A DNA stretch of 64,000 nt from Geminicoccus roseus DSM 18922 (GCF_000427665.1 NZ_KE386572.1:558001-622000); one strand, 5' to 3'; shown: positions 50,216 to 59,862, counted from the first letter of the stretch. Made by a program: numbers and translations. The notes: a model not told the origin generated them from the letters alone.

Positions 50216-51712
50216 CTACTCCTCCTCGTCGCCGGCAAGCCCCAGATAGTTGTCCTCCGGCCGCATCTCCCAGAGGTGCTCGCTCCGGGGGCCGACCGAA
50301 CGAGCCCAGCCGGCGAGCAGTTCCTTGTCCTGCACCCGCCTGGTCATGATCCGGTCGATCTCGACCGGATCCCAGTCCGCAAGCAGCCGGCCAAGGAGAG
50401 CGTGGCGCACGGAAGTGTGCGCCGGCGAGGCAGCCAAGTCGTTCTGCTCCAGCGGATCCTCGTCGAGATCGAAGAGCTGCGGCGCCATCCCGTCATAGTA
50501 GTTGAGCTTGTAGTGACCGCTTCGGATCATGCGGTGGCGGGTGGCCTGTCCGCCGGTCCAGGCAGGCGCCGCATCGGTGCAGTATTCGGCGAAGGTCTCG
50601 TCAATCCACGGTGCACCGGCGTCTCGGGCGACCGCCAGGAAGCTGCGCCCGTCGGCATTCGGCAGGGCGGGTGCGCCCAACGCTTCCAGGACGGTGGGCG
50701 CCAGGTCGATCAGGTTGACCACCGCCGAACGCCGTTCGTTCTGCGGCAGTCGCCCGGGCCAGGAGAGCACCAGCGGGACCTTGACGCTCTCGTCATAGAG
50801 CGTGTGCTTCCACCATAGCCCCCGGTCGCCGACATGATCGCCATGGTCTGAGGTATAGACGATGAGGGTGTCGTCGCGGAGGCCGAGTTCGTCCAGCCGC
50901 GCCAGGATCTCGCCAACCATCCCGTCCAGGCGCGAGGTCAGCGCATAATAGGCGGTGCGGGCGCGCAAGGCGTCTTCCGGCGATACCTCGCGGATGTCCC
51001 GGTTGTCCCGCCACCAGGCGATCCAGGGATGCTCGACCTCGGGGGACGGCGCCGGGATCGCGGGCAGCGGCACCCGCCCCTCATAGCGCCGGTAGTCCTG
51101 CGCGCGCGCGACATAGGGAGGATGGGGCAGCATGTAGCCGACCGTGAGCGCGAAGGGCTCGGCATCGCCTTTCGCGCGCCTGGCTGCGACCTCTTCCAGG
51201 GCAGCGATTGCCGCCGCGGTCACGTCGACATCCTTGCGCTCATAGGCGCTCTGGCCTTCGCCGGAGCGCTCCAGGCTCACCCGGTAGGGATCATTGGTGT
51301 TCGCGAGCGGTCCCATGTCGTGCCGCGGGATCCCGGCCCAGTTCGGGCTATGGTCACCGACCTCGCGGCGGACATAACCATGGAGCTGGTCCGGCCCGAG
51401 CGCATGCATGCGGCCGACCAGCACCGGCCGGTAGCCTCCGGCTCCAAGAGCATGCGCCATCGTGGGGATGTCGGAAGCCAGGTAGTCGGTGTTGGTCCAG
51501 CAGTTCTGGCGGACCGGGTAGCGCGCGGAGAGCGCCGACATCCGTGCCGGCAGGCAGATGGGCGAGGGGCAGTAGGCATTGTCGAACACGACACCCGACT
51601 TCGCCAACCGGTCGATGTTGGGCGTCTCGACCACGCTGTCCCCGTAGCATCCGGCAATGCGCTGCGCGTGCTGGTCCGACATGATGAACAGGAGATTGGG
51701 ACGGCGGGTCAT
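50216..51712 (-). CDS. Sulfatase 3 (Cys-type, cytoplasmic)
   Basis: 498 aa. FIMSDQHAQRIAGCYGD at the start; catalytic PICLPARMSALSARYP with Cys53. The Gly of the usual (T/S)GR(Y/F)P is Ala here, a mild departure. HPPY contacts, YTSDHGDHVGDRGLWWKHTLYDESVKVPL holds the second metal pair and the Lys. No signal peptide. Single leftward gene, divergent from iclR across 168 bases that contain the inverted repeat GTTC-N7-GAAC, so IclR probably controls it. Confidence 0.9.
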   Translation of the reverse strand: MTRRPNLLFIMSDQHAQRIAGCYGDSVVETPNIDRLAKSGVVFDNAYCPSPICLPARMSALSARYPVRQNCWTNTDYLASDIPTMAHALGAGGYRPVLVGRMHALGPDQLHGYVRREVGDHSPNWAGIPRHDMGPLANTNDPYRVSLERSGEGQSAYERKDVDVTAAAIAALEEVAARRAKGDAEPFALTVGYMLPHPPYVARAQDYRRYEGRVPLPAIPAPSPEVEHPWIAWWRDNRDIREVSPEDALRARTAYYALTSRLDGMVGEILARLDELGLRDDTLIVYTSDHGDHVGDRGLWWKHTLYDESVKVPLVLSWPGRLPQNERRSAVVNLIDLAPTVLEALGAPALPNADGRSFLAVARDAGAPWIDETFAEYCTDAAPAWTGGQATRHRMIRSGHYKLNYYDGMAPQLFDLDEDPLEQNDLAASPAHTSVRHALLGRLLADWDPVEIDRIMTRRVQDKELLAGWARSVGPRSEHLWEMRPEDNYLGLAGDEEE

Positions 51713-51784
51713 GGGCAGGCTCGCTGCGCCTGACGCGCGGCTACTCGCCAGCCGGCATCAAGCGTGTTTCATTGACAAAACGAT

Positions 51785-51799
51785 GTTCCACACAAGAAC
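51785..51799. promoter_or_regulatory. Candidate IclR operator between sulfatase 3 and iclR
   Basis: GTTC-CACACAA-GAAC, a 15-bp inverted repeat of the size and symmetry bound by IclR-family proteins, with TTGACA (51772-51777) and TTGACG (51801-51806) on either side. Matching -10 boxes are poor on both strands. Confidence 0.4.
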
Positions 51800-51880
51800 G
51801 TTGACGGGAGAGTGTGTCAAGCTGGAGTTGGGCCGCCCCGCCCCTGGAACGGCCGTTTTCCCCATGGCATCAGGATCCAC

Positions 51881-52657
51881 ATGGACAAGACCCCGCGCTA
51901 CACCGCACCTGCACTCGAGAAAGGGCTCGACATCATCGAGCTCCTGGCGCGTACCCGTGTGCCGATGACCATGACCGAGATCGGCGCGCGGCTCGGCCGC
52001 TCCAAGAACGAGATCTTCCGCAACCTGCGGATCCTGGAGGAGCGGGGCTATCTGGAGCGCAGGGATGGAGGGGACCGGTTTCGCCTGACCAACAGGCTGT
52101 TCGAGATGGGGATGAGCAACCCGCCGGTAGCCAACCTCATCGAGGCTGCCTACCCGGTCATGGCCGAAACTGCGCGGACGATCAGCCAGTCGATCCACTT
52201 GGCCGTGGCCAGCCGGGACCAGATGGTCGTGGTCGCTCGGGCGGAAAGCCCTGGCGAGGTTGGTTTCACGGTCCCGATCGGCCATCGCCGGATCCTGTCG
52301 GAGGCCTCCTCAGGACGGGTTCTGCTGGCATTCCAGCATCCGCCCATTCAGGACCAGTGGATCGAGCTGGTCCGGGCCGCACTCGGAGAAGCGGAACTGG
52401 ACGAGGCGGCTCTTCGCGCCCGTCTGGCGGAGATCAGGGACCAGGGCTGCGAGGTCGCCGACAGCGCCACCGTGCTGGGCGTCAAGGATATCGGCTTTCC
52501 GATCTTCGCTCCGGGTGGCGAAGCCATGGCGGCGATCACCGCTCCATTCGTGCATCGCCGCAGCGGGCGCGACGATCTCCAGGTGGGAATTGCGGCCCTG
52601 CGCCTGGCAGCGCATCGCATCAATATGGCCCTTGCTGCCCCTCGACGCAGCATCTGA
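51881..52657 (+). CDS. IclR-family regulator
   Basis: 258 aa from ATG 51881. Winged helix APALEKGLDIIELLARTRVPMTMTEIGARLGRSKNEIFRNLRILEERGYLERR and an IclR effector domain (GFTVPIGHRRILSEASSGRVLLAF; DQGCEVADSATVLGVKDIGFPIF). Sits between sulfatase 3 (divergent) and the 52764-60996 gene set (codirectional) and may control both. An imperfect GGGCGA/TCGCCC hairpin (52692-52704) with a T run some ten bases later follows. Confidence 0.92.
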   Translation: MDKTPRYTAPALEKGLDIIELLARTRVPMTMTEIGARLGRSKNEIFRNLRILEERGYLERRDGGDRFRLTNRLFEMGMSNPPVANLIEAAYPVMAETARTISQSIHLAVASRDQMVVVARAESPGEVGFTVPIGHRRILSEASSGRVLLAFQHPPIQDQWIELVRAALGEAELDEAALRARLAEIRDQGCEVADSATVLGVKDIGFPIFAPGGEAMAAITAPFVHRRSGRDDLQVGIAALRLAAHRINMALAAPRRSI

Positions 52658-52763
52658 CCGGGGGCCTCACCTCGATCCCAACGTCCTGCTGGGGCGATTC
52701 GCCCTTGCATTCAGTTTTTTTGGTGAAATGATGGCTCCTACCTGAAACGCAGTGGAACCAACC

Positions 52764-54173
52764 ATGCGCGACGTCGGCATCACGATCCTGCCCGAGTTCT
52801 TCCAGAACGAAGGAGTCGAGGCGGTGCTCGACAACGTGGTTGCGCGTGCCGGGGCCACCGCGATCGCGACATCACCCTACGTCATGGAGCCTTCGCCGGA
52901 AGGCCAGGGGAGCCGCGAGCCGCCGGCGGATGCTGGCGCAGGAAAGGTACGGCTTCTCGATCGGCCGCTCTGGGGCCGTCGCGAACTCTGGGTGCGTACG
53001 GCGCCGAGTTATGCGCCGGACGACCGGCTCTATGCGGGGCTGCGCTATCAACCAGCCGCTCCCACTGCCCTGACGGAGCGTGAGGGCGGCGTCGTCGCCG
53101 CAGCCATCCGGGCCGCCCGGCAGCGCGGCCTGCAGACCCAGCTTCAGGTCCAGGCGGCGATCCCTCCCGGCTATCGCGTCCAGTTCGGCGGGCCCGTCGA
53201 GGAGGACCGGCCAGCCCTGCCCGATGGTCAGAGCCCAGGTGGCCGGGTCGACAACAATGGCTCGCTCGCAAGTCCGCACGTGCTGGCTTACACCCAGGCG
53301 CTCCTGCGCGATCTGGCGCGCGCCTATCCCGAGGTGGATGCGATCCGGATCGACTGGCCGGAATACCCGCCCTACTCGTTCGACTCGGTCTTCTTCGATT
53401 TTTCCGGCCATGCCGCCACGGCGATGACGGCGATGGGCTTTGACGTGGAACGGATGCGCAGGGACGTTGCTGCGCTGCGCATCCGCTTGGCCCGCCATGC
53501 CGCCGAAGGCAGGCTTGGCGGCGGCGACGCCTGGTCGCTCCTGGTGCGCGACATGGCGGACCTGCCCGGCAGCCTCGACTGGCTGAATGCCAAGGCGCGG
53601 ATCGTCACCCAGTTCATCGCGTCCTGCCAGGAGGCGCTGCGGGAGGAGAGCGGTGGCCGGATCGCGCTGATGCCGCAGGCATTCCCCCATCCGTTCGCGC
53701 TCCTGTCCGGCTTCGACTATGCGGCAGTTGCGCGTCTGGGGGTCCCGGCGATCGGCTCGAAGCTCTACACGATGCACTGGCCGATGATGGTGCGGGTCCA
53801 TGGCGAAGAGATCGCCGCGCTGGCCCAGGATGCCGACCGGAACCGGCTCGGCGCGGACATCGGCAGCTTCTTCGACCTGTCAGAGCGGCCGGGCGACTAC
53901 GGCGCCCTTGACGGGGTGAACTATCCCGAGCCGGACGAGCGCCATCCCGCCGGCGCAAAGAGCCAGGCCCGCAAGATCCGAACCGCCCAGGCTCAGGCCG
54001 GCGACGTGCCGGTCTATGCTTTTGCACACGGCTACGGCCCGCTCGACGACATGCGGGAGCGCTGCGCCATCGCCTTCGAAGCGGCTCGCGGCCGGATCTG
54101 GATGAACCGCTACGCCTACCTCTCCGACGCCAAGCTCGATGCGATCGGCAGCGTCACGGGGGCCGGCCGATGA
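52764..54173 (+). CDS. Unrecognised cytoplasmic protein, possibly a TIM-barrel glycoside hydrolase-like enzyme
   Basis: 469 aa from ATG 52764 (GTG 52752 also in frame). No family is recognised with certainty. The sequence alternates hydrophobic strands and helices: ITILPEFFQNEGVEAVLDNVVARAGATAIATSPY near the start, LQTQLQVQAAIPPGY, VDAIRIDWPEYPPY (a D-x-R-x-D-W-x-E pattern reminiscent of sugar-binding barrels), RIALMPQAFPHPF, and VPVYAFAHGYGPLDDMRERCAIAFEAARGRIWMNRYAYLSD near the end. This suggests a (beta/alpha)8 barrel acting on a sugar. No signal peptide. It overlaps the enolase-family gene by four bases, so the two are translationally coupled and likely act in one pathway. Confidence 0.7.
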   Translation: MRDVGITILPEFFQNEGVEAVLDNVVARAGATAIATSPYVMEPSPEGQGSREPPADAGAGKVRLLDRPLWGRRELWVRTAPSYAPDDRLYAGLRYQPAAPTALTEREGGVVAAAIRAARQRGLQTQLQVQAAIPPGYRVQFGGPVEEDRPALPDGQSPGGRVDNNGSLASPHVLAYTQALLRDLARAYPEVDAIRIDWPEYPPYSFDSVFFDFSGHAATAMTAMGFDVERMRRDVAALRIRLARHAAEGRLGGGDAWSLLVRDMADLPGSLDWLNAKARIVTQFIASCQEALREESGGRIALMPQAFPHPFALLSGFDYAAVARLGVPAIGSKLYTMHWPMMVRVHGEEIAALAQDADRNRLGADIGSFFDLSERPGDYGALDGVNYPEPDERHPAGAKSQARKIRTAQAQAGDVPVYAFAHGYGPLDDMRERCAIAFEAARGRIWMNRYAYLSDAKLDAIGSVTGAGR

Positions 54174-55267
54174 AGATCAAGGACATTCATGTCCGCGCCT
54201 TCGAGAAGCCACTGGACGGTACCGCCCGCAACCCGCGCTACCGCTGGACCGTGAAGCGTACCCTTCTGGTTCTGGTCGAAACCGAGAACGGGATCGTCGG
54301 CTCCGGGGAAACCTGGGTGGATGGCGGCAGCCCTGGTTCGCTCACCGCCTTCATCGAGGAGGATCTGAAGCCCGTCCTGCTCGGCGAGGACGCGCTGATG
54401 CCCGAGCGCCATTTCAAGAAGGCGCTGGACCTGACCGCCGTTTCCACCCGGCGCAGCCAGACCTTCGCCGCGATGAGCGCCATCGACATCGCCTTGTGGG
54501 ACATCAAGGGCCAGGCGGCCAGGGAACCTCTCTGGCGCATGCTGGGCGGCCACGACCCGCAGGTGCTGCCCTACGCAAGCGGCGGCCTCTACAAGAACGG
54601 CCAGAGCGCCGACGCCTTCGCCGAGGAGTACGCTGCTTATGCAAAGCAGGGCTTCCAGGCGGTGAAGATCAAGGTCGGCGGCGCCTCGCTGGCGGTCGAC
54701 CTGGAACGGGTCGCCAAGCTCCGCGCAGCCCTCGGACCTGGGCCGCGCCTGATGGTCGATGCCGTCTCCAATTACGACGTGCCGACTGCGGTAAAGTTCG
54801 CCAAGGCCGCCGCACCGCATGACATCTACTGGTTCGAGCAGCCGCTTCCGGTCGAGGACATCGACGGGCTGGTCCGTATCCAGGTGCAGGGCGGGATCCC
54901 CCTCTGCGGCCTGGAGAACGAGTACGGCCTGGCGACCTTCCGCCGGTTGATGGAGACCGACGCCGTCCACTTCGTCCAGTTCGATCCGGTGATCTCCGGC
55001 GGCATCACGCATGGACGGAAGATCGCCGCGATGGCGGAAGCGTTCTTCAAGCCCGTGACGCTGCACCATTCCAATTCGATCGTGTCCATGATGGCGAACA
55101 TCCATCTGGCCGCCGCGGTGCCGAATGCCGACAGCATCGAGTACCACGTGTTTCACCAGCCTCTCTTCGACCAGGCGCCACCGCATACCTTTGATCTGAC
55201 CAACGGCCGCCTCACGGCGCCGGAGAAGTCGGGACTGGGGATCGACCTGTCGCACCTGATCAGATAG
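54170..55267 (+). CDS. Enolase-superfamily enzyme, mandelate racemase/dehydratase type (first copy)
   Basis: 365 aa. Capping domain with the GSGETWVDG loop, then the barrel: KIKVGG (K166, K168), metal ligands D197 (MVDAVSNYD), E223 (WFEQPLP) and E249 (GLENEYG), and LHHSNS (H299/H300) as the opposing acid/base. This is the layout of sugar-acid dehydratases, cycloisomerases and racemases. Sugar-acid dehydration to a 2-keto-3-deoxy acid is inferred from the neighbouring sulfatases and carboxylate transporter. 117 bases separate it from the TctC gene. Confidence 0.88.
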   Translation: MKIKDIHVRAFEKPLDGTARNPRYRWTVKRTLLVLVETENGIVGSGETWVDGGSPGSLTAFIEEDLKPVLLGEDALMPERHFKKALDLTAVSTRRSQTFAAMSAIDIALWDIKGQAAREPLWRMLGGHDPQVLPYASGGLYKNGQSADAFAEEYAAYAKQGFQAVKIKVGGASLAVDLERVAKLRAALGPGPRLMVDAVSNYDVPTAVKFAKAAAPHDIYWFEQPLPVEDIDGLVRIQVQGGIPLCGLENEYGLATFRRLMETDAVHFVQFDPVISGGITHGRKIAAMAEAFFKPVTLHHSNSIVSMMANIHLAAAVPNADSIEYHVFHQPLFDQAPPHTFDLTNGRLTAPEKSGLGIDLSHLIR

Positions 55268-55384
55268 GCCGAAGGATGCTCCAGAAACCCGACAAGAGGA
55301 TTTCTGCGGGACAGGAAAACCAGTTCTGACTAGTGAACAAAGGAAGCCGGCAGGCACAGACCGGCAGTCTTCAGGGAGTTGACC

Positions 55385-56347
55385 ATGCATCGTCGTCTAC
55401 TTGGCGCCCTCCTCTGCACGGGTGCGTTGTTCGGACTGTCGCCAGCCACGGCCGATGCAGCGTGGCCGGAGAAGCCGGTCGAGGTCATCGTGCCCTTCGG
55501 ACCGGGCGGCAGTTCGGATCTTCTGGCGCGGCTCGTCCAGCAGTCGGCCCTGGAGAACGAACTCATCCCGCAGCCGATTACCGTGATCAACCAGAAGGGC
55601 CATTTCTCCGTCGGCGCCACACAGGTGAAGAATGCCGAGCCCGACGGCTACACCTTCCTGGTCCTGCACATCGCGCTGCTGGCCGGCGAGGTCATCGATC
55701 CGGGCAAGGGCCTGAGCTATCGCGACTTCGAGCCGGTGGCGCTCACCGGCGGGTTCTGCCTGTATCCGGTCGTTCCGGACAACTCGAAGTACCAGTCCCT
55801 CGATGAACTGATGGCGGATGCCCAGGAGAACCCGAACTCGATCCTTCTGGGCGTGAACATCGGCGCCATCAACCACATGGCCGGCGTCATGCTCGAGCAG
55901 ACCCGCCCGGGCGCCAAATTCCGCTTCGTCCAGATCGGCGGCGGTGCGGAGAACTATGCGGCGCTGAAGGGCGAGCAGACCCAGGTCGCGGTGCTTTCCG
56001 ATTCCGAATATCAGAATTTCAAGAGCGGCGGCGTGCGGGCCCTGGGCTACACCGGCCCGGAGCGGTCCACCGGCTCCCCCGACGTGCCGACCGTGCGCGA
56101 GCTCGGCTATGAATTCGACTTCTGCGTCGACAGCTACTGGTTCGCCCCCAAGGGCACGCCGGCCGAAGCGGTCGAGGGCATGGCCGACATGCTCGAGAAG
56201 GCCATGGCCACCGATACGGTCAAGCAGGGCATGGAGCGGCTCAACCTCTCGACCAACTACATGCGCGGCGAAGAGTTCGAGGCCCGGCTCAACGAAACCT
56301 TCGAGCGGATCGAGCCGGTCGCCGAAGCGGCCCGGCCGCAGCAGTGA
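55385..56347 (+). CDS. Tripartite tricarboxylate transporter binding protein (TctC/Bug family)
   Basis: 320 aa from ATG 55385 (GGGAG upstream; a TTG two codons earlier is in frame). Signal peptide ends TADAAWPEKP. The Bug-type fold begins VEVIVPFGPGGSSDLLARLVQQ, a carboxylate-binding loop region, and continues INQKGHFSVGATQVKNAEPDGYTFLV and PTVRELGYEFDFCVDSYWFAPKGTPAEAVEGM. It captures an organic or sugar acid in the periplasm and delivers it to TctBA. Followed by tctB with a four-base overlap. Confidence 0.92.
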   Translation: MHRRLLGALLCTGALFGLSPATADAAWPEKPVEVIVPFGPGGSSDLLARLVQQSALENELIPQPITVINQKGHFSVGATQVKNAEPDGYTFLVLHIALLAGEVIDPGKGLSYRDFEPVALTGGFCLYPVVPDNSKYQSLDELMADAQENPNSILLGVNIGAINHMAGVMLEQTRPGAKFRFVQIGGGAENYAALKGEQTQVAVLSDSEYQNFKSGGVRALGYTGPERSTGSPDVPTVRELGYEFDFCVDSYWFAPKGTPAEAVEGMADMLEKAMATDTVKQGMERLNLSTNYMRGEEFEARLNETFERIEPVAEAARPQQ

Positions 56348-56817
56348 GCCCGAGGGAAAGACTGGCGGCCGCCTCACCCGAGCTGGTCGCGGGCCTTGTG
56401 ACGCTCGTGATCGGCGGTCTGTTCATCGCGGAGGCGCGGGGTCTTCCCCCGCCCTTCTTCGAGCCGATCGGTTCGGCGGCGGTACCGCGGGCCACGGCAT
56501 GGATCGTCGTGGCCCTTTCCATCGCCATGATGGCGAAAGCCGTCCTGATCGGGACCAGCCGGAAGATCCATTTCGAAACCCGTGCAGACGTCTGGCGGAC
56601 GATCGCGTTCGCCGCGCTCGTGATCGCCTATGTGGTCGGACTGGCCCTAACCCGGATCGGCTTCGCTTCGCTCACCATCGCCTTTCTGACCATCGCGATC
56701 CCGCTGCTGGGCGGTTTCTCGCGGCGGATGTTCCTGCAGGCGCTGGCCCTTGGCGTCGTGCTGGGATTTGCCCTCCAGTATCTCTTCACCCGCGTCCTGG
56801 TCACCGACCTGCCCTGA
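56344..56817 (+). CDS. Tripartite tricarboxylate transporter small membrane subunit (TctB family)
   Basis: 157 aa, four membrane segments (about residues 13-32, 48-70, 86-104, and a split last pair from 110-150), the usual TctB size and pattern. Start GTG 56344 overlaps the tctC stop by four bases; tctA begins nine bases after its stop. Confidence 0.9.
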   Translation: MSPRERLAAASPELVAGLVTLVIGGLFIAEARGLPPPFFEPIGSAAVPRATAWIVVALSIAMMAKAVLIGTSRKIHFETRADVWRTIAFAALVIAYVVGLALTRIGFASLTIAFLTIAIPLLGGFSRRMFLQALALGVVLGFALQYLFTRVLVTDLP

Positions 56818-56826
56818 GGGCCCTTC

Positions 56827-58344
56827 ATGACCGAGCTTTTCGGCGCCATCGCGCATGTGCTCACGCCCTGGCCGTTGTTTCTGACCGTGTTCGGAACCGG
56901 GCTCGGGATCGTGGTCGGCGCCATCCCAGGGCTGACCGGCTCGATGCTGATCGCGCTGTCCCTGCCGATCACGTTCCACATGCAGCCCACCGATGCCATG
57001 GTGCTGCTGATCTCGATGTACACTGGATCCATCAGCGGCGGCCTGGTCTCGGCCACCCTGCTGCGCATGCCGGGCACGCCGGCCAGCGTGATGACGACGT
57101 TCGACGGCTTTCCCATGGCCAAGCGCGGCGAGGGCGGCCGCGCCTTGGGCCTCGGCGTCGGATCTTCCGTGATCGGGGGACTGGTCGCCTGGATCGCGCT
57201 GATCACGGTGACGCGGCCCCTCTCCGACCTGGCGACCCGCTTCTCGCCGTTCGACTATTTTGCTCTGGTCGTGATGGCGCTCGTCCTGATCTCCGCGGTC
57301 AGCGAGGGATCCCTGCTCAAGGGGCTGCTCAGCGGTGCGCTGGGTGCGCTGTTCGCCTTTCCCGGCAGCGACGAGAACACCGGGACGATGCGGTTCACCT
57401 TCGACTACTGGCAGCTCCAGGGCGGTCTCGACGCGCTGCCGGTCCTGGTCGGGGTGTTCGCGGTCGGCACGATCCTGGCGGATATCGCTGGCCTGGGGCG
57501 CAAAGGAGAGGAAGCGAGGTTCACCTCCAAGGGCATCCTTTCCAGCTTCCGGGAGGTGCTGGGCGACTGGGTGAACGTTCTGCGCTCCTCGGTGATCGGC
57601 ACCTGGATCGGCATCCTGCCCGGCATCGGCGCCAATATCGGCTCCCTGGTCGCCTATACGGTGGCCAAGAACACCTCGCGGCGGCCTGAACTGTTCGGCA
57701 AGGGTTCACCGGAGGGCATCGTCGCCTCGGAATCGGCCAACAACGCCACGGTCGGAGGGGCGCTGATCCCGCTGATCGCCATGGGCATTCCCGGCAGCGT
57801 CATCGACGTGTTCCTGATGAGCGCGCTGCTCATCCACGGCATCCAGCCGGGGCCGCTGCTGTTCGTCAACAACGCCGACCTGGTCTACATCATCCTGGCC
57901 GCCTGCCTGCTCTCGACCCTGGCGATGGGCGCGCTGATGGTCGGCATGGTCGGCCAGCTGCGCCGGCTGATGGAGGTGCCCAAGGCCATCGTGCTGCCGG
58001 TTGTGCTGGTGTTCTGCGTGATCGGGGTGTTCGCTTCCAACAGCCGGATGTTCGAGGTCGTGGTGATGCTGTGCTTCGGCGCGCTCGGCTTCGTCCTGGA
58101 GCGGGCCCGCATTCCGCTGGGGCCGTTCGTGATCGGCTTCATCCTGGCCCCGCTCGCCGAAGCGAAGCTGCGCTCTGGCCTGATGATGACCGCGGGCGAC
58201 ATCACCCCGCTGTTCACCCGGCCGCTGTCGGCCTTCTTCCTCCTCTGCGCCGTGGCTCTTCTGGCCTGGCCTGCCATTGCCGAGCGCCGGCGTCGGGCCA
58301 AGCGGCTGGGACAGGCCCGGCTGGACGAGCCCGGCAAGCCATGA
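56827..58344 (+). CDS. Tripartite tricarboxylate transporter large permease (TctA family)
   Basis: 505 aa with about twelve membrane segments. Signature loops: GIVVGAIPGLTGSMLIALSLPITF near the N-terminus, RMPGTPASVMTTFDGFPMAKRGEGGRALGLG, and the second-half repeat GILPGIGANIGSLVAYTVAK and GSPEGIVASESANNATVGGALIPLIAMGIPGS. Driven by an ion gradient, it imports the carboxylate bound by TctC. With the sulfatase and dehydratase genes on either side, a sulfated or plain sugar acid is a reasonable cargo. Confidence 0.93.
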   Translation: MTELFGAIAHVLTPWPLFLTVFGTGLGIVVGAIPGLTGSMLIALSLPITFHMQPTDAMVLLISMYTGSISGGLVSATLLRMPGTPASVMTTFDGFPMAKRGEGGRALGLGVGSSVIGGLVAWIALITVTRPLSDLATRFSPFDYFALVVMALVLISAVSEGSLLKGLLSGALGALFAFPGSDENTGTMRFTFDYWQLQGGLDALPVLVGVFAVGTILADIAGLGRKGEEARFTSKGILSSFREVLGDWVNVLRSSVIGTWIGILPGIGANIGSLVAYTVAKNTSRRPELFGKGSPEGIVASESANNATVGGALIPLIAMGIPGSVIDVFLMSALLIHGIQPGPLLFVNNADLVYIILAACLLSTLAMGALMVGMVGQLRRLMEVPKAIVLPVVLVFCVIGVFASNSRMFEVVVMLCFGALGFVLERARIPLGPFVIGFILAPLAEAKLRSGLMMTAGDITPLFTRPLSAFFLLCAVALLAWPAIAERRRRAKRLGQARLDEPGKP

Positions 58345-58366
58345 TCCTGACCGAGGCGATCCCATC

Positions 58367-59845
58367 ATGAGCGGCAGGCCCAACATCCTCTTCGTCACCG
58401 TGGACCAGTGGCCGGGGCACCTGCTCGGGATCGAGGGACATCCGGTGGTCGAGACGCCCACGCTCGACCAGCTGGCGCGCAACGGCACCCGGTTTACCCG
58501 CGCCTACGCGGAATGCCCGATCTGCATTCCGGCCAGGCGCTCGATCATGACCGGCACCGACCCGCGCACCCATGGCGACCGGGTGTTCCAGCCGGACCTG
58601 CCGATGCCGGACCTGCCGACCCTGGCCGGGAGCTTCCGGAACGCCGGCTATCAGGCGACGGCGGTGGGCAAGCTCCACGTCTACCCGCCACGCGACCGCA
58701 TCGGCTTCGACGAGGTGATCCTGTCCGAGGAGGGTCGCCCCCATCTCGGCACGGTCGACGACTATGACCAGTTCCTTGCCGACAAGGGCTATCCCGGCCA
58801 GCAGTACCTGCACGGCATGAGCAACAACGGCTATGTCTGGCGCAGCTGGCACCTGCCGGAGGACTGCCACGTCACCAACTGGGCGACGATGGCGATGTGC
58901 CGGACGATCAAGCGGCGCGATCCCACCCGTCCGGCGCTTTGGCATCTCTCCTATACTCACCCGCACCCGCCGCTGGTGCCGCTCGCGTCCTATGTGGAGC
59001 GCTATGCCAGGCGCGCCATGGACGAGCCGGTGATGGGAGACTGGGCCACCGAGGAAGCCGACCTGCCGGTGGCGCTGCAGATCGTGCGCGGGTTCTGGCC
59101 GAACCTCTCTCCGGATGCGCTGGCCGATGTGAAGCGCGCCTTCTATGCGCTGTGCACCCATATCGACCACCAGCTTCGGATCGTGATCGGGACCCTGCGC
59201 GAGGAGGGCATCCTCGACGACACGATCATCCTGTTCACCAGCGACCATGGCGACCTGCTGGGCGATCACGGCCTCTATGCCAAGCGCTACCTCTACGAAG
59301 GTTCGGCGCGGGTGCCGATGATCCTGATCGACCGGGCGAAACAGCCGCGGCTGGGCCAGGGCATGGTGGACGACCGGCTGGTCGGCCTTCAGGACGTGAT
59401 GCCGACCCTTCTTGATCTGGCAGGCATCGACATCCCGGCCAGTTGCACCGGCCGCTCGATGCTGGATCCCATCCCTCGCCGCCACCTCTATGCCGAGGCC
59501 CTGGAGGGGCAGAAGGCTACCCGGATGGTCACCGATGGCCGCCACAAGCTGATCTGGTACCCGGCCGGCAACCACCTGCAATTGTTCGACCTGGAGTTGG
59601 ACCCACGCGAACTCCAGGACCGGAAGGACGATCCCGGTTACGCCGCGGTCCGGGACCAGCTGGAACAGGCGTTGGTCGGCGCGCTGCATGGCGGCGACGA
59701 GGCCTGGGTGCGGGATGGACGACTAGAGGGCTTTCCCGCGGCCCCCATCGCCGCCGTGACCGATCGCGGTCTGTCGGGGCAGCGCGGCCTGCATTACCCG
59801 CAGCCACCCATGACCGATCCCGGGCTGGTGGTCGGAACGCCCTGA
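58367..59845 (+). CDS. Sulfatase 4 (Cys-type, cytoplasmic)
   Basis: 492 aa from ATG 58367; the longer frame upstream runs inside tctA and is rejected. FVTVDQWPGHLLGIEGHPVVETPTLDQLARNG at the start, catalytic CPICIPARRSIMTGTDPRTHGD with Cys53, GKLHVYPP, HPHPPL and FTSDHGDLLGDHGLYAKRYLYEGSARVPM as the second metal/sulfate site. The TGR is TGT. No signal peptide. It lies between the TctA gene (22 bases) and the second enolase-family gene (17 bases), so its substrate probably carries both a sulfate and a carboxylate. Confidence 0.92.
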   Translation: MSGRPNILFVTVDQWPGHLLGIEGHPVVETPTLDQLARNGTRFTRAYAECPICIPARRSIMTGTDPRTHGDRVFQPDLPMPDLPTLAGSFRNAGYQATAVGKLHVYPPRDRIGFDEVILSEEGRPHLGTVDDYDQFLADKGYPGQQYLHGMSNNGYVWRSWHLPEDCHVTNWATMAMCRTIKRRDPTRPALWHLSYTHPHPPLVPLASYVERYARRAMDEPVMGDWATEEADLPVALQIVRGFWPNLSPDALADVKRAFYALCTHIDHQLRIVIGTLREEGILDDTIILFTSDHGDLLGDHGLYAKRYLYEGSARVPMILIDRAKQPRLGQGMVDDRLVGLQDVMPTLLDLAGIDIPASCTGRSMLDPIPRRHLYAEALEGQKATRMVTDGRHKLIWYPAGNHLQLFDLELDPRELQDRKDDPGYAAVRDQLEQALVGALHGGDEAWVRDGRLEGFPAAPIAAVTDRGLSGQRGLHYPQPPMTDPGLVVGTP

Positions 59846-59862
59846 GCCGAGGAGAGCCATCC

